From positions 56,869 to 120,868 of the forward strand of contig CAAEUW010000018.1 in NCBI GenBank assembly GCA_900759325.1: 64,000 nt of DNA, read 5' to 3'. Every line of letters begins with the position of its first letter. Positions within the stretch are counted from its first letter, which is position 1. Positions 50,731-59,927 of this stretch are shown in pieces. The notes under the pieces were generated by a model. That model was given only the letters and a program-made list of their open reading frames with translations, was not told the DNA's origin and ran no database searches. Made by a program: the position numbers and the translations under genes. The stretch comes from an uncultured Peptostreptococcus sp. GTDB lineage: Bacteria > Bacillota > Clostridia > Peptostreptococcales > Peptostreptococcaceae.

Positions 50731-52395
50731 ATGATAGAAAGTATTAATGGTAAGTTGTTAAAGGAGATGTTTATCTCTGGTGCAAACCATCTACAGAATA
50801 ATAAGGATTTGATAGATAAGCTAAATGTATTCCCAGTTCCAGATGGAGATACGGGTACAAATATGTCGCTTACAATAGCTTCAGCTATAAAGGAATTAAA
50901 GACTATTAAGTCTGATTCTATAACTGACCTAGGTAAGGCCTTATCTAAGGGGTCATTGATGGGGGCCAGAGGTAATTCAGGAGTTATACTATCACAGATT
51001 ATAAGAGGTATAGCCAAGTCTATAGAGGGTAAGGACCAGCTAAGCGTTGAAGACCTTGCCAAGGCCCTAAAGTCAGGTTCTGATACCGCCTACAAGGCCG
51101 TAATCAAGCCTATAGAGGGTACAATCCTTACAGTTGTAAGAGAATCAAGTGACTTTGCCGTAAAGAATTCAAAGAAGGCTAAGGACTGTGTAGAATTTAT
51201 GGAAATGTTAGTTGAGGAAGCCGACAAGTCTCTTGAAAGGACACCAGACCTATTAAAGAACCTTAAGGATGCTGGAGTAGTTGACTCTGGTGGTAAGGGA
51301 TTGGTATGTCTGTATGAAGGTATGTTAAGTGCCCTAAAGGGCAGTCCTGTAAGGCTACTAGGTGCTGGAGAAGAAGTTAAGTCAGCCCCAGCTACAGGAG
51401 TTCATAGTGACAGTGCTAGGGATGTAGACATCAAGTTCGGCTACTGTACTGAATTTATACTTGAATCACAGGAAGTAGATTCTGATACTATCAGGGATAT
51501 AATGATGGGCTATGGAGATAGCTTAGTTGTTGTTGGTTATGATGGAGTTATCAAGGTTCACGTTCATACTAACAACCCTGGTAAGGCCCTAGAAGAGGCC
51601 CTAAAGTTTGGTCAGCTATTGACTATAAAGATAGAAAACATGAGACTTCAGCATGAAAACCAGATTATCACTGATGAAGAGCAGGAAGAACTTGATCAGG
51701 TAACTGCTGAGGACGATTTTGTTGTAAATGAAGAAGAAAAGGAATTTGGATTTATCACGACTACTATGGGTAGGGGTCTAGCAGACATATTCGATGAGCT
51801 AGGTGTTGACATAGTTATCGAAGGTGGCCAGACAATGAACCCATCTACAGAGGACTTTATGAATGCAATAAAGATGATAAATGCCAAGAACATATTTATT
51901 ATGCCTAACAACAGCAATGTAATAATGGCTGCCAACCAGGCTAAGGAGCTATCAGAAAAAAATGTATATGTAGTTCCTACTAAGAATATACCACAGGGTA
52001 TCAGCTGCATGGTTACATTTGACCATGATGCAGACCCAGAAGCAAATATGAAAAACTTTGAGTCTGTTCTTGAAACTATTAAGTCAGGAGAGATTACTTA
52101 TGCAGTAAGGGATACCGTAATGGGTGGCATAGAGGTTGCTGAAGGTGATGTAATTGGTATCACTGGTAAGGCCCTAATTTCTTCAGGTAAGCAGGTTGAA
52201 GAGGTTACTAGAAACGTCATCAAGGAAATGGTAGACGATGATGCAAGTATAATTACCCTATACTATGGTGAAGATGTAGAGGAAGATGCTGCAAGACTAT
52301 TTGCAGAGAATATCCAGGATGAATTTGAAGACCTGGATGTAGAACTTTACTATGGAGGTCAGCCTCTATACTACTACCTGATATCTGTGGAGTAG
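50731..52395 (+). CDS. fakA: Fatty acid kinase catalytic subunit-type DAK2/YloV protein
   Basis: A 554-aa protein. The N-terminal DhaL kinase domain (about 1-200) shows NVFPVPDGDTGTNMSLT with the metal-binding Asp triad and GARGNSGVILSQI. The middle and C-terminal YloV domain (about 235-554) includes the conserved His region VHVHTNNPG and the PNNSNVIMAA block. In staphylococci FakA phosphorylates fatty acids delivered by FakB; no fakB (DegV) gene is in this window. AGGAGGAGAG precedes the ATG. Confidence 0.9.
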   Translation: MIESINGKLLKEMFISGANHLQNNKDLIDKLNVFPVPDGDTGTNMSLTIASAIKELKTIKSDSITDLGKALSKGSLMGARGNSGVILSQIIRGIAKSIEGKDQLSVEDLAKALKSGSDTAYKAVIKPIEGTILTVVRESSDFAVKNSKKAKDCVEFMEMLVEEADKSLERTPDLLKNLKDAGVVDSGGKGLVCLYEGMLSALKGSPVRLLGAGEEVKSAPATGVHSDSARDVDIKFGYCTEFILESQEVDSDTIRDIMMGYGDSLVVVGYDGVIKVHVHTNNPGKALEEALKFGQLLTIKIENMRLQHENQIITDEEQEELDQVTAEDDFVVNEEEKEFGFITTTMGRGLADIFDELGVDIVIEGGQTMNPSTEDFMNAIKMINAKNIFIMPNNSNVIMAANQAKELSEKNVYVVPTKNIPQGISCMVTFDHDADPEANMKNFESVLETIKSGEITYAVRDTVMGGIEVAEGDVIGITGKALISSGKQVEEVTRNVIKEMVDDDASIITLYYGEDVEEDAARLFAENIQDEFEDLDVELYYGGQPLYYYLISVE

Positions 52396-52404
52396 GCTTT
52401 AAAT

Positions 52405-52479
52405 GCAAACTACAAGAGACCGCTAGTAGCCTTATATTGTGTTGACGCTTTAAGAGATAAGGCTAGGGATCGTAGTTGT
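52405..52479 (+). other. Structured RNA candidate between fakA and recG
   Basis: AACTAC at 52408 pairs with GTAGTT at 52472, and AGCCTTAT (52428-52435) pairs perfectly with ATAAGGCT (52457-52464), making a nested two-stem structure with a 21-base apical loop. A separate terminator follows, an arrangement typical of a cis-regulatory leader or small RNA. I recognise no known class. Confidence 0.4.
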
Positions 52480-52490
52480 AATAATATATT

Positions 52491-52520
52491 TGAGTATAGG
52501 TAGTCCAACCTATACTCTTT
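52491..52520 (+). terminator. Terminator just upstream of recG
   Basis: GAGTATAGGT/ACCTATACTC perfect 10-bp stem, six-base loop, TTTT tail. It ends only 17 bases before the recG start, so it may act as an attenuator. Confidence 0.85.
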
Positions 52521-52537
52521 TCATATATGGAGGAAGC

Positions 52538-54595
52538 ATGTACAGTGTATTAAATGAAAATATACAATTTGTAAAGGGGATAGGTCCCAAAAAGGCAGAA
52601 AAGATGGCCAGGCTGGGAATATTCACAGTCAAGGATGCCCTCTACTATTTCCCAAGGCAATTTGAAGATAGGAGTAGGCAGAAAAAAATATTCCAGCTAG
52701 AAGAGGGCGAAAAAACGGGTGTAAGGGTCAAGATAGACAGGATAAACTCAGTTAGTCGTAGAAAATTTAGCATTACGGAATTTTATGTCAGCGATGATAC
52801 TGGCAAGGCCAAGCTGGTGTTTTTCAATAAGGCCTATCTAAGAAATACCTTTAGGGTGGGTGACATAGTCAAGGTATTTGGAAGTGTAAAAAAGAATCTT
52901 GGACCTGTTACTGAGCTACATAATTGTGAGATAGAATATGATAAATTAGATAAAAATACAGGGATAATAGTACCGGTATATAGTCTTACAGCAGGAGTAG
53001 GTAATAAGGAAGTCATGGGAATGATAAGGAATATATTCGAATCATCAGATATCAGTATAGACGAATACCTGCCCAAATGGTTGGTTGACAAGTACAACCT
53101 GTGCGGGGTTGACTTTGCCATAAAAAATATGCATTTTCCGGAAAAAAAAGAGAATGTAAAAATCGCCATGTATAGGCTGATCTTTGAAGAGCTGCTCTTC
53201 CTCCAGCTAGGCCTTTTTACTGTAAAGGGTAACAATAAGGTTGGTAAGGGGATAAGATTTCAAAGGCACAAGAACATGGATAAGATAGAAGAAAAACTTC
53301 CATTTAAACTAACTCGTGCTCAACAGAAGGCCTATGATGAAATAATTGAGGATATGACATCTGACAGGATAATGAATAGACTAGTTCAGGGGGATGTTGG
53401 CTCAGGTAAGACGGTTGTCGCCCAGTTGGCCTTGGCTAATTGTGTCCTAAATGGTTATCAGGGAGCCTACATGGCTCCAACTGAAATTTTAGCCAAACAG
53501 CATATGGAGAGCTTTAAGAATTTCTTTGAAGGTACGGGCATTAGGGTTGAGGTCTTAACTGGCAGCTCCACAAAGAAGGAGGCCAGAGAAATCCTTGAGG
53601 ACCTAGCAAGTGGCCAAGTAGATATCCTGATTGGTACCCATGCCCTAATAGAGGATAGGGTAGAATTTGCCAGCTTAGGCCTGGTAATTACGGATGAACA
53701 GCACCGCTTTGGTGTCAACCAGAGGGGGAGGCTGACTTCAAAGTCTGAAAATCCGGATGTCCTGGTAATGACGGCCACACCTATACCTAGGACCCTGGCA
53801 CTTATCCTATATGGAGACCTTGATATATCGATAATAGATGAGTTACCACCAGGCAGGAAACCTATAGAAACCTTGGCTATAGAAAAGAGAAAAAGAGAGT
53901 CCTACTATATGTCTAAGGTTAGGTCAGAGATAGAAAAGGGAAGGCAGGTATATGTGGTATGCCCACTGGTAGAGGAAAGTGAGACCCTAGACCTAAAGTC
54001 AGCTAGTGAGGTATATGACGAGCTAAGGTATGACTTCTTTAAGGACCTTAGGGTGGGACTTTTACACGGGAAAATGAAGGCAAGTGAGAAGGACCAGGTT
54101 ATGGAGGCCTTTAAGAACCACGAGCTAGATATACTTGTATCGACAACTGTAATAGAAGTAGGTGTAAATGTACCTAATGCCAGTCTGATGATAATTGAAA
54201 ATGCAGAGAGATTCGGACTTGCCCAGCTCCACCAGTTGAGAGGACGTGTGGGTAGGGGGAGTGAAAAATCCTACTGTACACTCATATATGGGTCAAAGAC
54301 AGAAATTTGTAGGCATAGGATGGCTATAATGGAAGAGACCAACGATGGCTTCAAAATATCAGAAAAGGACCTAGAGCTAAGGGGACCAGGAGACTTTTTT
54401 GGTACCAGGCAGCATGGTCTGCCTGAACTAAGGGTAGCTAACCTATTCAAACATATGAAGATACTTAGACTGGTCCAAAAAGAGGCCAGAGAAATATATG
54501 CCCAGGATCCAGCTCTTATGGTCAAGGATAATGAAGGGATAAGACTTAAAATAGAGGAAATGTTTAAGTCAATAGGTGGAAATATATCCATATAG
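52538..54595 (+). CDS. recG: ATP-dependent DNA helicase RecG
   Basis: Branch-migration helicase for stalled forks and recombination, 685 aa. The N-terminal wedge domain begins YSVLNENIQFVKGIGPKKAEKM. Helicase motifs: GDVGSGKTVVAQLAL (I), ITDEQHRFGV (II), VMTATPIPRTL (III), VLVSTTVIEVGVNVPNA-like block (ILVSTTVIEVGVNV) and the QLRGRVGRG motif (VI). ATG 52538 has GGAGG eight bases upstream; the in-frame TTG at 52490 would place the terminator hairpin inside the coding region and is rejected. Confidence 0.95.
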   Translation: MYSVLNENIQFVKGIGPKKAEKMARLGIFTVKDALYYFPRQFEDRSRQKKIFQLEEGEKTGVRVKIDRINSVSRRKFSITEFYVSDDTGKAKLVFFNKAYLRNTFRVGDIVKVFGSVKKNLGPVTELHNCEIEYDKLDKNTGIIVPVYSLTAGVGNKEVMGMIRNIFESSDISIDEYLPKWLVDKYNLCGVDFAIKNMHFPEKKENVKIAMYRLIFEELLFLQLGLFTVKGNNKVGKGIRFQRHKNMDKIEEKLPFKLTRAQQKAYDEIIEDMTSDRIMNRLVQGDVGSGKTVVAQLALANCVLNGYQGAYMAPTEILAKQHMESFKNFFEGTGIRVEVLTGSSTKKEAREILEDLASGQVDILIGTHALIEDRVEFASLGLVITDEQHRFGVNQRGRLTSKSENPDVLVMTATPIPRTLALILYGDLDISIIDELPPGRKPIETLAIEKRKRESYYMSKVRSEIEKGRQVYVVCPLVEESETLDLKSASEVYDELRYDFFKDLRVGLLHGKMKASEKDQVMEAFKNHELDILVSTTVIEVGVNVPNASLMIIENAERFGLAQLHQLRGRVGRGSEKSYCTLIYGSKTEICRHRMAIMEETNDGFKISEKDLELRGPGDFFGTRQHGLPELRVANLFKHMKILRLVQKEAREIYAQDPALMVKDNEGIRLKIEEMFKSIGGNISI

Positions 54596-54789
54596 ATTTA
54601 CATGTATAGAATTATATTAGTTAAATAAATACTTAGAAACTATAGTTCATTTATCTTGTTATTTTAGTATAATATTTATATCTATTTGTATTTATAATAT
54701 TTTGTCTAAAATAAGAACATTAATCTAGTTAAATACTATATTGTATGATAAAATATATCTAAGTGAAGATTTTATTAGGGGGACTAGGA

Positions 54790-55350
54790 GTGAGAGTAAT
54801 ATCAGGAAGTGCCAGGGGGCTAAAACTCAATACACCAGAAGATGATAGGGTAAGACCTACCACTGACAGGGTAAAGGAGTCCATGTTTAATATAGTACAG
54901 GACTGGGTTTATGATAGCCAGGTGCTAGACCTTTTTGCTGGTAGTGGTGCCCTGGGAATAGAGGCATTGTCAAGAGGTGCAAGCCAGGCAGTGTTTTGCG
55001 ATAATAGTCTCGACAGTATCAAGATAATAAAGTCTAATATCGAAAAGGCAAGAGTGGCTGATAGGAGCCAGATAGTTAGTGGTGACTTTAAAAGGTGCCT
55101 AAGGGATATGGGGGCAAAAAATCAAAGTTTTGATATGATTTTTGTCGACCCTCCCTACTATAAGGGGCTTTTTGAAGAGGTCCTAGATACTATAAGGGCC
55201 TGCAAGATATTGAAAAAAGACGGAATAGTCATAGTTGAACACGATGCCAAAAGGCCTATAGGTCAAGTTGAGGGTCTAGAGGTTTACAAGGAAAAAAAGT
55301 ACGGTATTACAATGTTGACTTTCTACTGTTTGGAGGATGATGATGAGTAA
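54790..55350 (+). CDS. rsmD: 16S rRNA (guanine966-N2)-methyltransferase
   Basis: A 186-aa small-subunit rRNA methyltransferase. The N-terminus RVISGSARGLKLNTPEDDRVRPTTDRVKE (core RPTTDRVKE), motif I VLDLFAGSGALGIEALSRG and the catalytic DPPY (FVDPPYYKG) are diagnostic. GTG 54790 is chosen because GGGGGA is six bases upstream and the protein then begins at the conserved RVISG; the GTG at 54763 adds nine residues without support. It overlaps coaD by eight bases. Confidence 0.94.
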   Translation: MRVISGSARGLKLNTPEDDRVRPTTDRVKESMFNIVQDWVYDSQVLDLFAGSGALGIEALSRGASQAVFCDNSLDSIKIIKSNIEKARVADRSQIVSGDFKRCLRDMGAKNQSFDMIFVDPPYYKGLFEEVLDTIRACKILKKDGIVIVEHDAKRPIGQVEGLEVYKEKKYGITMLTFYCLEDDDE

Positions 55351-55831
55351 GGGTGTAAAGGCCATATTTGCAGGGACGTTTGATCCTATTACCAATGGCC
55401 ATATAGATATAATTGAAAGGGCTGCCAAGATGTTTGATCACTTGGAGGTGGGTTTGCTGATAAATCCTAACAAGGAGACCCTATTCTCTATGGATGAGAG
55501 GATGGACTTGATTAAGGAATCAATCAAGCACCTGGAAAATGTAAGTGTGATTAGCTTTGATGGTCTTTTGATAGAATATTGTATAAAAAATGATATAAGT
55601 GTACTTGTTAGGGGGGTTAGGACTATAGCTGATATGGAATATGAGCTACAGATGGCCCATATGAACAAGGAATTAAATGATAAATTGGAGACTGTTATCT
55701 TGCCAACTAGCAAGACATATTCTTTTATCAGTTCTTCGCTTATAAAAGAGGTGCTCCACTTCAATGCTGATGTGAGCAACCTAGTACCAAGATGTGTAAT
55801 TGAAAAGCTAAAAGGAAAAGAATTAATATAG
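55343..55831 (+). CDS. coaD: Pantetheine-phosphate adenylyltransferase
   Basis: Fourth step of coenzyme A synthesis, ATP plus 4'-phosphopantetheine to dephospho-CoA. The 162-aa protein has the nucleotidyltransferase signature GTFDPITNGHIDII near the N-terminus, VRGVRTIADMEYELQMAHMN in the middle and SSSLIKEV near the end. Three consecutive ATGs occur at 55337, 55340 and 55343; GGAGG at 55332 is best spaced for the third. rsmD-coaD adjacency is conserved in Firmicutes. Confidence 0.95.
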   Translation: MSKGVKAIFAGTFDPITNGHIDIIERAAKMFDHLEVGLLINPNKETLFSMDERMDLIKESIKHLENVSVISFDGLLIEYCIKNDISVLVRGVRTIADMEYELQMAHMNKELNDKLETVILPTSKTYSFISSSLIKEVLHFNADVSNLVPRCVIEKLKGKELI

Positions 55832-55852
55832 TATATAAATTGGAGGATAAAT

Positions 55853-56398
55853 ATGAACGAAGATATCAAGATTATGCAAATACTTTCCGATATGGAAGAA
55901 ATGCTTAACCAGGCTAATGGTTTCCCACTTTCAAAGAAAGTAGGGGTGGATAGGGACGAAATGCTTGACCTAATAGATGAGCTAAGGGGAGCCCTACCAT
56001 ATGAACTTGATACTGCCCTAAAAATTATAAAGGAGCAGGACTCTATTCTTGAATCTGCTAGAAATGATGCAGACTTCCTTAGGGAAGAGGCCAAGAGGGA
56101 GAGAGAACAGAAAATCAGAGAATGTAATGACGAAATCATAATAAAAAACAAACAGGTTGATGCAGAAATTGAAAGTATGATGAAGGAAGCCACTATCAGG
56201 GCTGAAGAGCTTGTATCTGAAAGTAAGATAAACAAGGATGCCAAGGCTAGGTCCGAAAAGATGATAAAGGAAGCTACAGACTACTCGAGGGACCTTAGAA
56301 CAGGGGCTAGAAACTACTCTATAGAGCAACTAGAAAGTGTTGAAGCTACTTTAGTAGAAATCCTATCCGAGGTTAGAAAGGGTAAATCCCAGCTATAG
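55853..56398 (+). CDS. Conserved coiled-coil protein of unknown function
   Basis: A 181-aa soluble, strongly helical protein. From about residue 58 to 150 it is an almost continuous charged helix (KEQDSILESARNDADFLREE and similar), reminiscent of ATP synthase b-subunits or DivIVA-type coiled coils, but with no transmembrane segment. The first 60 residues (EEMLNQANGFPLSKKVGVDR) form a short conserved head. It sits between coaD and tmcAL, in a conserved order. A DivIVA/SepF-like scaffolding role is possible but unsupported. Confidence 0.7.
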   Translation: MNEDIKIMQILSDMEEMLNQANGFPLSKKVGVDRDEMLDLIDELRGALPYELDTALKIIKEQDSILESARNDADFLREEAKREREQKIRECNDEIIIKNKQVDAEIESMMKEATIRAEELVSESKINKDAKARSEKMIKEATDYSRDLRTGARNYSIEQLESVEATLVEILSEVRKGKSQL

Positions 56399-56402
56399 GC
56401 AT

Positions 56403-57716
56403 ATGAAGATAGGTGGAATAATAGCAGAATACAACCCCTTTCATAAGGGACACAGTTACCAGATTCAGGAATTCAAGAGGGTATCCTCTTGTAGCCACCT
56501 CGTGGTAGCCATGAGTGGTAACTTTGTACAAAGGGGAGGTCCTGCCCTAGTGGATAAGTATGCCAGGGCCCAAATGGCCCTAGAAAATGGGGTGGACTTG
56601 GTCCTAGAAATACCAAGCATCTTTGCTGGACAGACTGCTGAAATATTTGCTAGAGGGGGTCTACTCAGTCTAAATTCATTGGGCTGTGTAGATTCTTTTT
56701 GTTTTGGTTCAGAGGATGGTAGTATAGAGAGGTTAACTGGCCTGGCCAACTTTATCTATGACCAGGCTGACTGGATAGACAAGAGGGCCAAGGACCTGAT
56801 GAAGACTAGTCTATCTTATGCGAAGGCGAGAGAAGAGGCCATTAAAGAGGGTTTTAGAGACTTTGATATAGGAGAAGTCTTGGGTCAGTCTAATAATATA
56901 TTGGGCCTAGAATACCTTAAGGAGGGAAAAAGGCTAGGAACGACTATGGAGCCAGTAACCATAAGGAGAAAGGGATCTTCATATAGTAGTCAGGACCTAG
57001 ATGGAGACCTTCCATCAGCAAGTGCCATCAGGGCTGCCCTATTAGGATCGACTACAAAAATAAGGACTGGACAAGCTTTAGGTATGGCAGACAGTGTCTT
57101 ATCTGGCACTGACTTAGACAAGCATCTAGGTAAGGCTATTGATGAGTCAGTTCTTGATATAATCAAGGGAATTATGGACCAAGGAACCGGTCTTATGGGA
57201 GATGAAGACTTCTTTGGTGAAATATCCTATATAGTTGCCAGGGAAAGCGGCAGGTTAGAGGAGTATTTTGAGGTCAATGGTGGCCTGGATAGGTCTATAG
57301 AAAAACATATTCTAAGGTCTGTGACTATGGGAGAGGCAGTAGAAGCCTTGACCAACAAGTCTCACACAAGGGCTAAGATAAGAAGGGCCCTATACAATAT
57401 CCTGCTCGGTATCAGAGGGGAAGACCTAGACCAGGTGAAGCATATCGAGAGCCTTCCCTATATAAGGGTTTTAGGTATGACCCAAAGGGGTAGGGATATA
57501 CTTAGGATGATAAAGAAAGAGTCCAATATTAGTATAGTAACAAGTCCGGCAAAGTCTATAGATAGTGACCAATACAGGGAGAATGCCTTGTTCAGAAAAC
57601 TCCTAGATATAGATATGAGGACATCGGCCATCTATTACCAGAAATACTATTCCAAGAATCCGGACCTACTGGCAAGGGGTCAGGCAGATTTTTTTGATAC
57701 AAGATTTAATTTTTGA
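56403..57716 (+). CDS. tmcAL: tRNA(Met) cytidine acetate ligase
   Basis: A 437-aa nucleotidyltransferase-superfamily enzyme of the TmcAL/YlbM family, which makes N4-acetylcytidine at the wobble base of elongator tRNA-Met using acetate and ATP. The N-terminal GGIIAEYNPFHKGHSYQI is the HxGH-type ATP site, and SGNFVQRGGPALVDKYARA and SCSHLVVAMSGN are conserved. The rest is helical with a C-terminal domain. It starts five bases after the previous gene. The next gene is acetate kinase, which also uses acetate, but this order is simply conserved. Confidence 0.9.
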   Translation: MKIGGIIAEYNPFHKGHSYQIQEFKRVSSCSHLVVAMSGNFVQRGGPALVDKYARAQMALENGVDLVLEIPSIFAGQTAEIFARGGLLSLNSLGCVDSFCFGSEDGSIERLTGLANFIYDQADWIDKRAKDLMKTSLSYAKAREEAIKEGFRDFDIGEVLGQSNNILGLEYLKEGKRLGTTMEPVTIRRKGSSYSSQDLDGDLPSASAIRAALLGSTTKIRTGQALGMADSVLSGTDLDKHLGKAIDESVLDIIKGIMDQGTGLMGDEDFFGEISYIVARESGRLEEYFEVNGGLDRSIEKHILRSVTMGEAVEALTNKSHTRAKIRRALYNILLGIRGEDLDQVKHIESLPYIRVLGMTQRGRDILRMIKKESNISIVTSPAKSIDSDQYRENALFRKLLDIDMRTSAIYYQKYYSKNPDLLARGQADFFDTRFNF

Positions 57717-57829
57717 TTCAAGTAGATTTTTTAAGTTTGTTTTTTTAAGAAGCATATGTACTTTTTCTAAAAAAAGTGGTATATTAACAGAGGTAAAATA
57801 ATTAAGATTAAGTGGAGGAATGTAATTAA

Positions 57830-59029
57830 ATGAAAGTTTTAGTATTAAATTGTGGTAGTTCATCATTAAAGTATCAGTTAATCGATATGGAGAATGAAGC
57901 AGTACTTTGTAAGGGATTGGTTGAAAGAATAGGAATAGATGGCTCAATCCTTAAGCATGAAAAGGAAGGTCTAGATGGTAAGCATGTTGTAGAGCAGCCA
58001 ATGAAGGACCATAAGGATGCTATTGGCCATGTTCTAAGTGCTGTAGTTGATCCAACTGTTGGAGCTGTAAAGGAAATGAAGGAGATAGATGCTGTTGGAC
58101 ACAGAATAGTTCACGGTGGAGAAAAGTTTGCTTCTTCTGCAGTCTTGACTGATGAAGTAATAGCTGCAATCAAGGATTGTAGTGACCTTGCACCACTACA
58201 CAACCCAGCTAATTTAATGGGTGTCGAAGCTTGTAAGGCTATACTTCCTGATGTACCAATGGTAGGTGTATTCGATACAGCCTTCCACCAGACAATGCCA
58301 GAAAAATCTTTTATGTATGGTTTGCCTCATGAATTATATAAGAAGCATGGTATAAGAAGATATGGATTCCACGGAACTTCTCACCTATACGTATCTCAGA
58401 AGGCTGCAGAAATGCTAGGTAAGAAGCCAGAAGACCTAAAGATAATCACTTGTCACCTTGGTAATGGAGCATCTATAACTGCAGTAGACGGTGGTAAGTC
58501 AGTAGATACTTCAATGGGTCTAACTCCACTAGAGGGTCTAATCATGGGAACTAGATGTGGTGATATAGATCCAGCCATAATACCTTTCGTTATGAAGAAG
58601 GAAGGTCTTGACGCTGATGGTGTTGACAAGCTAATGAACAAGGAGTCAGGAGTATACGGTATGACAGGTATATCTTCAGACTTTAGAGATATAGAGGATG
58701 CAGCAGCTGAAGGAAACCAGCTTGCTATAAATGCCCTGGACGCATATGCTCAGAGGGTAAAGAAGTATATAGGTGCTTATGCTGCTGAGATGAATGGTGT
58801 AGATGCAATAGTATTTACAGCTGGTCTTGGAGAAAATGGTATAGGCATGAGAGAAATGATATGTGCTGATATGGACTTTATGGGAATCAAGCTAGATCCT
58901 GAAAAGAATGATGTAAGAGGTAAGGATAGGATAATCTCTTCAGACGATTCAAGAGTAAAGGTATTATTGATACCAACTAACGAAGAATTGATGATAGCAA
59001 GAGATACTTTAAGACTATCTAATCGTTAA
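57830..59029 (+). CDS. ackA: Acetate kinase
   Basis: Makes ATP from acetyl phosphate in fermentation. The 399-aa protein shows the N-terminal VLNCGSSSLKYQLI, GHRIVHGGEKF, the catalytic Asp-Thr segment VFDTAFHQTMPE, HLGNGASI, TGISSDFRD and the C-terminal FTAGLGENG, all standard. GTGGAGG lies eleven bases before the ATG, slightly far. Phosphotransacetylase (pta) is not adjacent. A weak TGGTATATT extended -10 lies at 57775. Confidence 0.96.
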   Translation: MKVLVLNCGSSSLKYQLIDMENEAVLCKGLVERIGIDGSILKHEKEGLDGKHVVEQPMKDHKDAIGHVLSAVVDPTVGAVKEMKEIDAVGHRIVHGGEKFASSAVLTDEVIAAIKDCSDLAPLHNPANLMGVEACKAILPDVPMVGVFDTAFHQTMPEKSFMYGLPHELYKKHGIRRYGFHGTSHLYVSQKAAEMLGKKPEDLKIITCHLGNGASITAVDGGKSVDTSMGLTPLEGLIMGTRCGDIDPAIIPFVMKKEGLDADGVDKLMNKESGVYGMTGISSDFRDIEDAAAEGNQLAINALDAYAQRVKKYIGAYAAEMNGVDAIVFTAGLGENGIGMREMICADMDFMGIKLDPEKNDVRGKDRIISSDDSRVKVLLIPTNEELMIARDTLRLSNR

Positions 59030-59035
59030 AAATAC

Positions 59036-59064
59036 TTGACAAATAAGACTCAAATATGTATAAT
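59036..59064 (+). promoter_or_regulatory. Consensus sigma-A promoter of the DUF177-rpmF genes
   Basis: A perfect TTGACA and perfect TATAAT with 17-base spacing, starting seven bases after the ackA stop. This is the strongest promoter seen in the window. Confidence 0.92.
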
Positions 59065-59095
59065 GGACAAGTAATGTTTTAGAGGTGATAAATTT

Positions 59096-59614
59096 ATGAA
59101 GCTAAATATAGATTCTCTAACTAATAAAGAGAGAGAAAGTGTAGACTTTGATTTTTGTGAAAATGTAGAGTCGATTAGATATTATGGTGTAGATTATAAT
59201 TTGATATCACCCCTGCGTCTAACTGGTAGGATATCCAGGGCGGGAAGGAATTTTTTACTGAAGGCCAAGGTAGACTTTGATTACAAGGGTGCCTGCTCAA
59301 GATGTTTAAAAGACCTTGATGTTCCGGTGGCTTATGAGATAGATGCATACTTAATGAAAGAAACGTATGATGAGGATAGTTATGAAGATGTAGATATATT
59401 TCCTCTAGAAGGGACAGAGATTGATCTCTTGAAACTTGTAGACAGTACTCTGACTTATAACATGCCTCAAAAAGTGTTGTGTAGCGAAGATTGCAAAGGA
59501 ATATGTTCGGGCTGTGGGGTAGACTTGAATACCCAAGACTGTGTATGTGAAGACTCCATGGGCGACGATGACATTGATCCTAGATTTGCTAAATTAAAAG
59601 AATTGTTAAAATAG
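59096..59614 (+). CDS. DUF177 (YceD-type) zinc-binding protein
   Basis: A 172-aa protein of the DUF177 family, almost always encoded just before rpmF and linked to large-subunit rRNA accumulation in bacteria and chloroplasts. The central ACSRCLKDLDVPVAYEIDAYL and the C-terminal cysteine cluster CSEDCKGICSGCGVDLN...C are characteristic and probably bind metal. AGAGGTGATA precedes the ATG. A perfect promoter lies upstream, and rpmF follows 17 bases after the stop. Confidence 0.9.
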   Translation: MKLNIDSLTNKERESVDFDFCENVESIRYYGVDYNLISPLRLTGRISRAGRNFLLKAKVDFDYKGACSRCLKDLDVPVAYEIDAYLMKETYDEDSYEDVDIFPLEGTEIDLLKLVDSTLTYNMPQKVLCSEDCKGICSGCGVDLNTQDCVCEDSMGDDDIDPRFAKLKELLK

Positions 59615-59631
59615 AGTAAGGAGGTGTCTTC

Positions 59632-59811
59632 ATGGCAGTACCAAAGCGTAGAACATCTAAATCTAAAACTAAAATGAGAAGAGCGTCTAATTCAAAGATG
59701 GTTCCTACTGGTTTTGTTGAGTGTCCACAGTGTCACGAACCAAAGTTACCACACAGAGTTTGTCTAAGCTGTGGATCATACGATGGTAAAGAAGTAGTAT
59801 CAGTTGACTAA
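59632..59811 (+). CDS. rpmF: 50S ribosomal protein L32
   Basis: A 59-aa large-subunit protein beginning AVPKRRTSKSKTKMRRASN. A zinc ribbon follows: CPQCHEPKLPHRVCLSCG with two CxxC pairs, the zinc-binding form. GGAGGTGTCTTC precedes the ATG. It is below common length cut-offs for gene finders. Order DUF177-rpmF-plsX is conserved in many bacteria. Confidence 0.96.
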   Translation: MAVPKRRTSKSKTKMRRASNSKMVPTGFVECPQCHEPKLPHRVCLSCGSYDGKEVVSVD

Positions 59812-59844
59812 TTAGATTTTAGAAAACGAAATATGATTTTTAGG

Positions 59845-59875
59845 TAGCGTAAGCTTTTTTGCTTACGCTATTTTT
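59845..59875 (+). terminator. Terminator after rpmF
   Basis: TAGCGTAAGC/GCTTACGCTA perfect 10-bp stem with a T-rich loop and a five-T tail. Confidence 0.93.
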
Positions 59876-59888
59876 ACGTTCAAAAATG

Positions 59889-59897
59889 TGATATAAT
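59889..59897 (+). promoter_or_regulatory. Extended -10 promoter of plsX
   Basis: TGATATAAT, a perfect TGnTATAAT, about 30 bases before plsX; no -35 needed or obvious. Confidence 0.6.
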
Positions 59898-59927
59898 TTA
59901 ATTAGTAGCTTTAAATGGAGGTTAGAT

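Noticed and set aside
52490..52537. Upstream TTG start for recG adding 16 residues
   Set aside because: It would translate through the perfect terminator hairpin, and the well-placed GGAGG and conserved N-terminus support ATG 52538.
55438..56244. 268-residue minus-strand open frame across coaD and the coiled-coil gene
   Set aside because: It is antisense to two well-supported genes, rich in Ser/Ile from complementary codons, with no recognisable domain.
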